Source: a virus
Direction: 5' to 3' (one strand)
Virus record (IMG/VR): IMGVR_UViG_3300003324_000108
Location: 1 to 54,488 of that record
DNA: 54,488 nucleotides
A program made the translations under genes and the position numbers. The notes below the pieces were generated by a model that worked only from the letters and a program-made list of their open reading frames with translations, was not told the DNA's origin and did no database searches. This document shows, in pieces, positions 21,157-27,756 of the stretch (position 1 is the first letter of the stretch; the number at the start of each line of letters is the position of its first letter).

Positions 21157-22054
21157 CGAACTCCTGGTAGCCCTCAAGGCTCACGAGGAGGAGAGGCCCC
21201 GTAGCAAGCAGCTCACCCTCGGGCCGTCCGAGCTGGGCGGGTGCAGGGAATACATTCGCAACGTCATGATGGAAACCCCGCGGCAGGTTCCTGATGAATG
21301 GCCCACCGCGGCGGTCGTCGGAACCCTCGTGGGCGAGCACGTGGAGAAGGTGGCCGAGAAGCACATGGGGGCCATGACGGAGGTCCCCGTCGTGACAGTC
21401 CTCCCCAACGGCCTCACCGTCGCCGGTCACGCAGACATCGTGCTGTTCGAGCGCAACATGGTCATGGACGTGAAGAGCAAGGACAAGTTCGACGGTGTCA
21501 AGCGCGAAGGACCCAGCCTGGAGAACTGCGTCCAGATCAGCGTCTACGCGCTCGGGCTCGTGCAGGAGGGAATCCTGGAGGAAGGGTGCACCGCGCACCT
21601 GATCTACGTGGATCGTTCTGGGGAAACCCAGATCCTCCACGAGGAGATCCTGGACTGGGACCAGCAGCAGCAGTACATCGAGGTTGCAATGAACCGCTTG
21701 CAGGACGTGGTGGACGCGCAGGATCGCATCGACCGTGGCGAGGTGGAAGCCGCCCGGGAGTTGCGGGACAAGACGCCGCCGTTCTGCTACTCGAAGAAGG
21801 TGCAGTGTCCGTTCCGTGATGCGTGCTGGCTCGGGTCCGAATGGGTGCCGCACGAGGTGATCGAGGATCCGGACATTCTCAAGATCATCGACGTATACAA
21901 GGATGCTCGCGACACCGAGAAGATCGGGGGGAACATGCGCCGCGAATATCGCGAGAAGCTGCGTGGCGTGTCCGGGGTTACGCCGGATGGATGGGCTGTG
22001 ACATGGGCCGGTTCGGAGGAGCGCCCCATGCTGTACGTGACTCGGGTTCGATGA
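21140..22054 (+). CDS. Cas4-like PD-(D/E)XK exonuclease
   Basis: GTG 21140 overlaps the annealing gene. The core has VAGHADIVLFER, then MDVKSKDKF (catalytic D and DxK), and QISVYALG (QxxxY motif). A lone cysteine early (GGC near residue 35) and three later (FCYSKK-VQC-PFRDAC near 215-230) match the 4Fe-4S ligands of Cas4/AddB-type nucleases. It would resect DNA ends for the annealing protein. No cas genes or CRISPR repeats are present, so the role is recombination, not adaptation. Confidence 0.8.
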   Translation: MLSLADELLVALKAHEEERPRSKQLTLGPSELGGCREYIRNVMMETPRQVPDEWPTAAVVGTLVGEHVEKVAEKHMGAMTEVPVVTVLPNGLTVAGHADIVLFERNMVMDVKSKDKFDGVKREGPSLENCVQISVYALGLVQEGILEEGCTAHLIYVDRSGETQILHEEILDWDQQQQYIEVAMNRLQDVVDAQDRIDRGEVEAARELRDKTPPFCYSKKVQCPFRDACWLGSEWVPHEVIEDPDILKIIDVYKDARDTEKIGGNMRREYREKLRGVSGVTPDGWAVTWAGSEERPMLYVTRVR

Positions 22055-22055
22055 C

Positions 22056-22439
22056 ATGGAGACGATCCTGGAGTACATCGAAGAGGTGATGCTTCCTCGG
22101 CTCGACCGGGACCGTGCGGAAAGGATCCTGTCACGTGCACGTGGCTGCGTAGACGGCTACGGCGCACAGCACAGGGCCATCACAGCAGCCCGAATGAACG
22201 GCATTGAGGCGGAAGCTGTGGAAGCTTCCGAACGCCTCCGTGCAGCCGCGTGGGACACCGTATGGGATTCCACGCAGACGGAAGCCTGGCTGATGAGTTG
22301 GGTGATGAGCCGGGTCGGGCTCGCCATCGCAACCATTGACCACGTCGGGGATGGGCACTACGGGTTCCAGGATTACATCGACCTGGTTGACCCGTTCGCC
22401 GCAGGGTTCCCCGACTTCCCGATACCTACGAAGGAGTGA
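22056..22439 (+). CDS. Hypothetical protein, 127 aa
   Basis: ATG at 22056 comes one base after the nuclease stop. Mostly helical and rich in Trp and Ala, with a conserved-looking centre (ASERLRAAAWDTVWDSTQTEAWL). One cysteine. No family recognised. Confidence 0.8.
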   Translation: METILEYIEEVMLPRLDRDRAERILSRARGCVDGYGAQHRAITAARMNGIEAEAVEASERLRAAAWDTVWDSTQTEAWLMSWVMSRVGLAIATIDHVGDGHYGFQDYIDLVDPFAAGFPDFPIPTKE

Positions 22440-22442
22440 GTG

Positions 22443-22799
22443 ATGGAGATATACGAGCAGTTGACCCTGGGTGCCCTGATCGATGCGCTGGATGAGCTGG
22501 GCGATGACTACGTGCGCGGCCTCGGCAGGGAGATCGACTCCTACCGCGGCTACTACGAGCGCAACACCATCGAGCCGGATCCCGATGAGGTGAACCGGGC
22601 GAGGGTGCTGGCCGAGATCTACCGCAAGCAGATCGGCAAGTACATCCAGGGCTACAAGGGCGGTGACTACCGCGTGAGCACCGACGAGAACGTCTACTGC
22701 GCTCCCTACGGAGCCACCGGCCCCGCCATCTGCGGATTCATTCGTACCGACGATGGTGTGTACGAGCCGCTCCTGGTGCACGTTTTCCCGTGGGGTTGA
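22443..22799 (+). CDS. Conserved phage protein with SYRGYYE motif, 118 aa
   Basis: ATG at 22443 follows GAAGGAGTGAGTG. The phrases LTLGALIDALDE and SYRGYYERN and YKGGDYRV occur in a small protein widespread in actinophages; the function is unknown. No membrane segment. Confidence 0.75.
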   Translation: MEIYEQLTLGALIDALDELGDDYVRGLGREIDSYRGYYERNTIEPDPDEVNRARVLAEIYRKQIGKYIQGYKGGDYRVSTDENVYCAPYGATGPAICGFIRTDDGVYEPLLVHVFPWG

Positions 22800-22801
22800 T
22801 G

Positions 22802-22966
22802 ATGAGGACCGTGTTCACCTTCGGTGACATCAAGAAGGTCAGGATCATCGGACCAGACCTTGTCGGGTTCGGATCGTTCGGAACCTACCATGACGGCGTG
22901 ACGCTGGAGCTGCAAGACGATGGTCAGACACTGCGGATCGCGCCCATCGAGAAGGAGGAGTCGTGA
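22802..22966 (+). CDS. Hypothetical protein, 54 aa
   Basis: ATG at 22802 (or 22799, one codon earlier) overlaps the preceding stop; its TGA overlaps the GTG of the next gene. A small strand-rich protein (FTFGDIKKVRIIG, GVTLELQDDGQTLRI). Both overlaps support it. Confidence 0.65.
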   Translation: MRTVFTFGDIKKVRIIGPDLVGFGSFGTYHDGVTLELQDDGQTLRIAPIEKEES

Positions 22967-23349
22967 GCGAGATCGATGACCTGATCGCACGTGCGCGTGC
23001 CCGCGTGATGGGGCACCGCGACTTCGCGAAGCATGCCCGGACAAGCGCAGAGCTAGATGCCCTGTACAACGACCACGAGGAGCTGGCGAAGGCCCTTGAG
23101 GAGGCAGTCCGGGAGATGCACGCGCGGGAGCTGCACCATTTCGAGGAGGAGAAGTTACGGGCGGAAGCCGAGACCGAACGTGACGCCCTCCGCGCCGCGA
23201 TCCAGCCCGTTCTCGATGCCTGGAACATCCCTGGGATTCGACCGGACTATCACGAGTGGGCAAAGCGCGAACTCTGGCGCATGTGGTCCACTCTCAGCGT
23301 TGCGCTGGACGAGATGGCCCGCGCTATCGACATGAAGGAGAAGGAATGA
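22963..23349 (+). CDS. Coiled-coil protein, 128 aa
   Basis: GTG 22963 follows AAGGAGGAG. Residues 35-75 form a heptad-rich coiled coil (LEEAVREMHARELHHFEEE). The tail is helical and charged (MAIDMKEKE-like). No family recognised. Confidence 0.75.
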   Translation: MSEIDDLIARARARVMGHRDFAKHARTSAELDALYNDHEELAKALEEAVREMHARELHHFEEEKLRAEAETERDALRAAIQPVLDAWNIPGIRPDYHEWAKRELWRMWSTLSVALDEMARAIDMKEKE

Positions 23350-23573
23350 CCAAGGGAGTCCCTGACGGATGCAAGCTCCGTGACGACTACGAAGAAGAGG
23401 AAGTCCTGGAGCCGGGGCATTGGACGGTAGCCAATCTCATCGCAATGCTCCAAGGCCATGACCAAGACGCCCGCGTGTGGATCGTGGACGACTGGGCCGT
23501 GGATAGCGATGACGACATGACCATCCACCCCATGGACATCATCCTCGGGAACAACGGCGAGGTGTTCCTGTGA
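23346..23573 (+). CDS. Hypothetical acidic protein, 75 aa
   Basis: ATG at 23346 overlaps the previous stop. Residues 40-70 have many acidic positions (DDWAVDSDDDMTIHP). Strand-turn-strand is likely at the end. Function unknown. Confidence 0.7.
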   Translation: MTKGVPDGCKLRDDYEEEEVLEPGHWTVANLIAMLQGHDQDARVWIVDDWAVDSDDDMTIHPMDIILGNNGEVFL

Positions 23574-23830
23574 CCGTCAACCCGCCCATCAAGTTCCGCA
23601 TCATCCCCGAACGGCTGGGGCGGCACACGGACGTGAAGCCGTTCACCATCCAGCTGTACGAACACCGCAGGCACACCGCGGACATTCTCGCAGAGAAGCT
23701 GCACAAGGCGGTCAGGAAGTACTTACTCAGCGACCGCTATTCCACCGTCGTGGACCTCGACAAGGGAGTGTTCCACATCACGCTTGGCCGTCACGGTCAG
23801 GGCACTATCGAGAAAGTTGAGGAGGAGTAA
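23570..23830 (+). CDS. Hypothetical protein, 86 aa
   Basis: GTG at 23570 overlaps the preceding stop. Alpha/beta pattern with a basic helix (ILAEKLHKAVRKYLL) between strands. TAATG overlap to the next gene. No family recognised. Confidence 0.7.
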   Translation: MTVNPPIKFRIIPERLGRHTDVKPFTIQLYEHRRHTADILAEKLHKAVRKYLLSDRYSTVVDLDKGVFHITLGRHGQGTIEKVEEE

Positions 23831-24084
23831 TGAGCAAATCATCAGCGCAAGATCTACTGGACGGCCTCGGCAGGCTGGGCGTGGAACTTGCGGCACGTTC
23901 AAAAGAAAGCCTGGCACGGGGGGACACGGCCATGTCTGGCGCGTGTGGTGTCGTCGTCGGCTTCATCCAAGACATCGGACCAAGGTTGGAGCATGCGTTC
24001 AACCACGGCGCTGACATCGGCGTAGGCGCGGAACTCGACCAGTTCTACGCGGGGATGCGCGACTCCATCAAGGAGGGGGAGTAA
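23830..24084 (+). CDS. Hypothetical helical protein, 84 aa
   Basis: ATG at 23830 shares bases with the previous TAA stop. Helical, with a small hydrophobic stretch (GACGVVVGFIQDIGPRL) that is too short and polar for a clear membrane span. Function unknown. Confidence 0.75.
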   Translation: MSKSSAQDLLDGLGRLGVELAARSKESLARGDTAMSGACGVVVGFIQDIGPRLEHAFNHGADIGVGAELDQFYAGMRDSIKEGE

Positions 24085-24965
24085 TGGCAAGTTACACAAG
24101 CCGGATCATGGCTGACCTGGAGAAGCAAGGCGCGAAGGTGCGCATGACAAAGAAGGGGATCATGGTGACCACGTCATACGGATCAACCACCCTGCACAAC
24201 ACACCCAGCGATCACCGGTACCTACAGAATGACGCCGCGGAGTTGAAGCGGATCGGCCTGGAACACCCGGACGTGTCGAAGCCACAGAAGCCGAAGCAGA
24301 AGAAAATGCACGCTCACATGGCAGGGGAATATCCCGATTACATCAAGAACGATGTGTCGCAATCGTTCATCCGCCAGGCCCGCAAGGAGCTGTGGGAGAA
24401 GGGTTGGCCGCTGGAGGTAACCACGTCCGACCTCAGTGTCGCCAAGACGGTAGGCACGAAGGGTGCAATCCTCTACTCACTCGGATACCGCTGGCACCCC
24501 GAGGGGAAGAAGCGTGGCCGGTTCCTCATCTGGGTCGCACCCGATGAAATCGTGAAGGCCCACCATGAACTCAAGAAGGTCCGGGAGACGGGTGGACCGA
24601 GCCCGCTGGAGATGGCTAAGCGTGCACGGTTGGGTGCGAACCTACCGCCCCTTGACTTCGTGAAGCCGGTAGGACACGAGGGGGAACATCATCCCGTGAA
24701 GTTCAACGAGGGGGATATCCCAGTCCCGGAAGTGAAGGTGGTTCATGAGTTCATGCCCGAGGGTGCCATCGTGAACCCGACACCCCAGCCGGAACCCGAG
24801 GTGGTTGTGCACAAGGAGGCGGACATGGAGTTCATCGATACCCGCGACAGCTGGGTGCTCGGCGAACTCCCCGGCTACACCACGATCAACTCCATGAGGG
24901 AGATGGCGAATGCCATGGGCCTGGAGCTGGAGATCAGGGTGTGGCGGAAGAAGACAGAGGACTGA
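24084..24965 (+). CDS. HicA-like-fold N-terminal domain protein, 293 aa
   Basis: Residues 1-62 (ADLEKQGAKVRMTKKG, then TTSYGSTTLHNTPSD and LKRIGLEHP) have the strand and helix order of HicA-type dsRNA-binding-like domains as they occur in actinophages. The usual active-site histidine may be the H in TLHNTPSD. No HicB antitoxin gene lies next to it, and the protein continues for 230 residues with a Pro-rich linker and a helical end, so a toxin role is not supported. TAATG overlap upstream. Confidence 0.5.
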   Translation: MASYTSRIMADLEKQGAKVRMTKKGIMVTTSYGSTTLHNTPSDHRYLQNDAAELKRIGLEHPDVSKPQKPKQKKMHAHMAGEYPDYIKNDVSQSFIRQARKELWEKGWPLEVTTSDLSVAKTVGTKGAILYSLGYRWHPEGKKRGRFLIWVAPDEIVKAHHELKKVRETGGPSPLEMAKRARLGANLPPLDFVKPVGHEGEHHPVKFNEGDIPVPEVKVVHEFMPEGAIVNPTPQPEPEVVVHKEADMEFIDTRDSWVLGELPGYTTINSMREMANAMGLELEIRVWRKKTED

Positions 24966-24966
24966 C

Positions 24967-25098
24967 ATGGCCCTCGCAATCATCGGCATCGCAACCACGA
25001 TGATCCTCCTCGGAGGCATCGTCACCCTGCTCGCCATCATCGTTTTCGGAGCGAACAACAAGCTTCGGAAGTCCCGCAAGAATGACCCTGAAAGGTAA
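24967..25098 (+). CDS. Single-span membrane protein, 43 aa
   Basis: ATG 24967 lies one base after the previous stop, RBS GGACTGAC weak. Residues 3-27 are hydrophobic (IIGIATTMILLGGIVTLLA) and the tail is basic (NNKLRKSRKNDPER). It precedes the SPFH gene by three bases, so the two may act together at the membrane. Confidence 0.65.
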   Translation: MALAIIGIATTMILLGGIVTLLAIIVFGANNKLRKSRKNDPER

Positions 25099-25101
25099 AC
25101 C

Positions 25102-26037
25102 GTGTTCCTCTTCATTCTCGCCTGCGTCGCGGCGCTGGTGATCGTCATCGCCATTGGCACGGCGGTGTTCTCCGAAGATTTCCGTTTCGGTGCCATCATC
25201 GTCGCCGTCATCGCACTCATCGCTGGCGCTATCTGCTTGTTCTTCGCCACGTTCTACTCGAACAGTCAGGGCGAGGCGAAGGTGCTGGTGAACAACGTTG
25301 ACCGTTCCATCGTCGGCACTGTGACCGAGCCGATGGCCGGGTTCAAGGCCCCGTGGATCGACTACGAGGCGTTCGACCTGTTCAGCCAGGAACTCGTCTA
25401 CGCCGGGTCGAAGAATGACGCCCCGTCGTACACGGGCGGATCCGTGAACGGGGCAGAGGTGACTGCCTCCGTGGGCGGTGCGAGTGGCGGATCCACGCAG
25501 GCGAACATCGACATCGCGATCACCTACTCCATCGACCCGAGCAAGGTGGCTGACATCTACAAGACGTACCGCACGCAGGAGCGTTTCACGAAGCAGGTGA
25601 TCGAGAAGACGGTACTCGCCACGATTCGTTCCGTCCCGTCGCAGTACACGACCACCCAGTTCCGTGGTGACAAGCGCACCGAGGCGAGCGACAAGATCAC
25701 CTCGGCCCTCAAGAGCAAGCTGGGGACGCAGGGTGTGGAGATCGACTTCGTCAACATTCAGAACATCTCCTACCCGGCTGAGGTCGAGAAGGCGTTGAAG
25801 GCGGTGGAGGTCGCGAACCAGAAGCAGCAGCAGGCGGAAGCTAACCTGCGAGCGGCGGAGGTCAGCGCCCAGCAGAAGGTGGTGGAGGCGAAGGCCGAGG
25901 CAGATGCCAACGCCGTCCTGGCAGCGTCGCTCACGGAGCCGATCCTGCGTCAGCGGATGATCGACGCCATCTCGAAGTCGGGGAGCACGATCATTGTCCC
26001 CGACACCTTCACCAGCCTGGGGAACCTGACCAAGTAG
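25102..26037 (+). CDS. SPFH/band-7 (prohibitin-like) membrane protein
   Basis: Two N-terminal hydrophobic spans (residues 1-22 and 29-50) anchor the protein. Residues 60-225 have the SPFH order, including PMAGFKAPWIDYE, ITYSIDPSKVADIYKTYRT and GVEIDFVNIQNISYP. Residues 225-275 are a long Ala/Glu-rich helix (AEANLRAAEVSAQQKVVEAK), typical of oligomerising SPFH proteins. These form ring cages in bacterial membranes and organise proteases or lipids. GTG 25102 follows GAAAGG. A phage copy could protect or remodel the host membrane. Confidence 0.85.
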   Translation: MFLFILACVAALVIVIAIGTAVFSEDFRFGAIIVAVIALIAGAICLFFATFYSNSQGEAKVLVNNVDRSIVGTVTEPMAGFKAPWIDYEAFDLFSQELVYAGSKNDAPSYTGGSVNGAEVTASVGGASGGSTQANIDIAITYSIDPSKVADIYKTYRTQERFTKQVIEKTVLATIRSVPSQYTTTQFRGDKRTEASDKITSALKSKLGTQGVEIDFVNIQNISYPAEVEKALKAVEVANQKQQQAEANLRAAEVSAQQKVVEAKAEADANAVLAASLTEPILRQRMIDAISKSGSTIIVPDTFTSLGNLTK

Positions 26038-26046
26038 CAGACAGGT

Positions 26047-26131
26047 GGTGGCGTGGACAGCGACATAAGAATGAGGGCGACCGCGCTGGCTGGCTGGGCG
26101 CGGACGATGATAAGTCTCCCTCATCGCCACC
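26047..26131 (+). ncRNA. Candidate structured RNA (three nested stems)
   Basis: Three perfect stems nest in the 110-nt gap: GGTGGCG/CGCCACC (26047-26053, 26125-26131), ATGAGGG/CCCTCAT (26071-26077, 26118-26124) and CCGCGC/GCGCGG (26081-26086, 26098-26103). The 3' end is about five bases before the next Shine-Dalgarno TAGGAGG. It is not a tRNA: no T-loop is found. An RNA element or 5' leader control is possible. Confidence 0.4.
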
Positions 26132-26147
26132 CCCCTAGGAGGAAATC

Positions 26148-26471
26148 GTGCTCAAGCGTTACGTGCCTAAGTTCGTCCAGATGGTCAAGGACACCGTCCA
26201 GCGTAACTACTACACGCCACCGGACAGTGAGATGGAAATGTACTGGTGGGACAACTGCGCCCCTAAGTGGCAAAGCCGGGTAGGCAGGGCAAAGCTGGTC
26301 AACCACGAGGCGGCGACCAGGGCCTCGGAGCTTCTCGACTCCATCAGCCTCGCGGCATACCCGAACGATCTGGACATGAAGGATCTGATCCGGGATGCGC
26401 GTGACGCCGCGGATGCCTTGTGCCGCGCTATCGCTCGCGACAACTGGGACCGCATGGAAGGCAAGAAGTGA
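26148..26471 (+). CDS. Hypothetical protein, 107 aa
   Basis: GTG at 26148 follows TAGGAGGAAATC. An N-terminal basic part (LKRYVPKFVQMVKDTVQR) with aromatic residues is followed by helices (LIRDARDAADALCRAIARD). No family recognised. It follows the structured gap at 26047-26131. Confidence 0.8.
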   Translation: MLKRYVPKFVQMVKDTVQRNYYTPPDSEMEMYWWDNCAPKWQSRVGRAKLVNHEAATRASELLDSISLAAYPNDLDMKDLIRDARDAADALCRAIARDNWDRMEGKK

Positions 26472-26698
26472 GCGATGACGAGAAGGTGATGCGCGTTGCC
26501 GCAGCCATTGCGCAGGCGTACGAGTTCGACGGCACCGTGAACAAGTACGACGTGCAGGCGGCTGAAAGTTTCCTGGCATCGGACATCCTGGCCGACATGC
26601 TGGATGAGGCGTGGGGGCTGGGGGTGGATGCAGCTTGGAATGCATCCCAGCCATTCCTGCGCCCCATGCGGAGCCCATACAGAAAGGAATCGACATGA
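26468..26698 (+). CDS. Hypothetical protein, 76 aa
   Basis: GTG 26468 overlaps the preceding stop. A helical protein with acid-rich ends; AAAIAQAYEFDG and SFLASDILADML. ATGA overlap to the next gene. Function unknown. Confidence 0.7.
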   Translation: MSDDEKVMRVAAAIAQAYEFDGTVNKYDVQAAESFLASDILADMLDEAWGLGVDAAWNASQPFLRPMRSPYRKEST

Positions 26699-26955
26699 CG
26701 TACAAGTGGAAGGCGTTCTGCCCTGAGTGTGACTCGAAGAACGACGGATACACCGGAGTCTCCGATTCGACCGCAGTGCCCGAGGATGGCGACATCTCCA
26801 TCTGCGCGTACTGCGGGACGATCTCGAAGTTCGCCATCGCTAACGACGTGGTCAAGCTGGAGCGAGCCAGCGATGAGGAGATGAAGCACCTCATGGAGAA
26901 CCCTGACATTCGCCGCGCTCTTGCCAGCCTGCGCGCTGTTGGGGCATCCAATTGA
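26695..26955 (+). CDS. Zinc-ribbon protein, 86 aa
   Basis: CPEC at residues 9-12 and CAYC at about 37-40 give a four-cysteine zinc ribbon; the rest is helical (SDEEMKHLMENPDIRRAL). ATG 26695 follows AAAGGAATC. Probably binds nucleic acid or protein; not known. Confidence 0.75.
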   Translation: MTYKWKAFCPECDSKNDGYTGVSDSTAVPEDGDISICAYCGTISKFAIANDVVKLERASDEEMKHLMENPDIRRALASLRAVGASN

Positions 26956-27101
26956 GCGACACTAAGACAGTCCACAAGAAGATCCTCCGCCCATGCGCCC
27001 GGTGCGGGATTCTGCGACAGGTAAACGGCAGGCCGTCCAACCTGTGTCGTGACTGCTCGGGGAACATGACCCCCGAAGAAAGGAAGGTTTGGAATGAATG
27101 A
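26952..27101 (+). CDS. Small zinc-ribbon protein, 49 aa, TTG start
   Basis: TTG 26952 overlaps the previous TGA; no ATG or GTG alternative exists. CARC at residue 15-18 and CRDC at 32-35 give a second four-cysteine ribbon. The reading frame ends with TGA overlapping the next gene's start region. Rare start, but the ribbon supports coding. Confidence 0.6.
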   Translation: MSDTKTVHKKILRPCARCGILRQVNGRPSNLCRDCSGNMTPEERKVWNE

Positions 27102-27243
27102 AGTAGAGATCGATAAGCACAAGGATGTCAGTCGCCGGAACATTGCTGTCGGCTTCGGGTGCCTGGGGTTCGTGGTCATCACAGTGGCTGTCATCGTGCC
27201 CCTCGCCATCTTCCTGTACCGTCTCGCGTTTGGGGTGAACTGA
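27094..27243 (+). CDS. Single-span membrane protein, 49 aa
   Basis: ATG 27094 follows GAAAGGAAGG. A polar head with basic residues (DKHKDVSRRN) and a long hydrophobic stretch, residues 17-43 (GCLGFVVITVAVIVPLAIFL). Overlaps the previous gene by eight bases. Function unknown. Confidence 0.65.
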   Translation: MNEVEIDKHKDVSRRNIAVGFGCLGFVVITVAVIVPLAIFLYRLAFGVN

Positions 27244-27244
27244 C

Positions 27245-27424
27245 ATGGACCATGTGTGCACCATTGAATGCTTCCGGGCTGGCGTCGTCATGTCGCATAC
27301 TTACGCCACCGCCAGAGCGCGTCAGGACCGCTTGCTCAAGATCAAGGAACACAAGAACAGTCGGGTACGCGGACGTATCAAGCTGAGGGTGGGACACCTC
27401 GCCGGATGGGGGACAGGGGCATGA
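27245..27424 (+). CDS. Basic hypothetical protein, 59 aa
   Basis: ATG at 27245 lies one base after the previous stop; TGA overlaps the next ATG. Rich in Arg and Lys (ARARQDRLLKIKEHKNSRVR), so it may bind nucleic acid. Two cysteines. Confidence 0.55.
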   Translation: MDHVCTIECFRAGVVMSHTYATARARQDRLLKIKEHKNSRVRGRIKLRVGHLAGWGTGA

Positions 27425-27696
27425 GTGAGAAGGATGTACGCGAGCGTATCCAGCAGATTGATACCCTCCGCAGGACCATCGAGTCGATAGACGCCATGCT
27501 GGATGGCATGTTCATCACCGCTGACGTTTCCATGGACGTTCCCCGCACGGTACGTCGCCGCCTCCGCTACCAGAACCGTGTCGAGGAGTACAAGATGAAC
27601 ACGGAGGAGGTCCGCATTTTCAACGACTACCTGAGAACCAGACGCTACCAGCTGGAGAAGGATGTCCAGAAGCTGTCGGCTGAGTTTGAATCCTGA
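27421..27696 (+). CDS. Coiled-coil hypothetical protein, 91 aa
   Basis: ATG 27421 overlaps the previous stop. Long helices with heptad pattern (RIQQIDTLRRTIESIDAML, LEKDVQKLSAEFES). Last gene of the rightward arm, ended by the convergent terminator. Confidence 0.75.
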   Translation: MSEKDVRERIQQIDTLRRTIESIDAMLDGMFITADVSMDVPRTVRRRLRYQNRVEEYKMNTEEVRIFNDYLRTRRYQLEKDVQKLSAEFES

Positions 27697-27743
27697 CAGA
27701 CGAAAGCCCCCGAGCACATGGAGTGCAAGGGGGCTTTCGTCTG
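27697..27743 (+). terminator. Bidirectional terminator between the two arms
   Basis: CAGACGAAAGCCCCC (27697-27711) pairs perfectly with GGGGGCTTTCGTCTG (27729-27743), a 15-bp stem with 17-nt loop. It lies between the last rightward gene (27696) and the last leftward gene (27757), so it can stop both convergent transcripts. Confidence 0.9.
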
Positions 27744-27756
27744 CAAGTTCCACCGC

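Noticed and set aside
21140-22054. Cas4-like protein as evidence for a CRISPR system
   Set aside because: No repeat arrays or other cas genes occur in the window; the neighbours are recombination genes.
24084-24965. HicA toxin-antitoxin module
   Set aside because: No HicB-like partner is adjacent and the protein is five times longer than HicA toxins.
26047-26131. A tRNA suggested by the 7-bp outer stem and 85-nt length
   Set aside because: No T-loop, no anticodon arm and no D-arm in the proper places; kept only as an unknown structured RNA candidate.
26053-26283. Short frame in the gap after the SPFH gene (GTG start)
   Set aside because: No Shine-Dalgarno, basic shadow-type composition, and it overlaps the well-supported gene at 26148.
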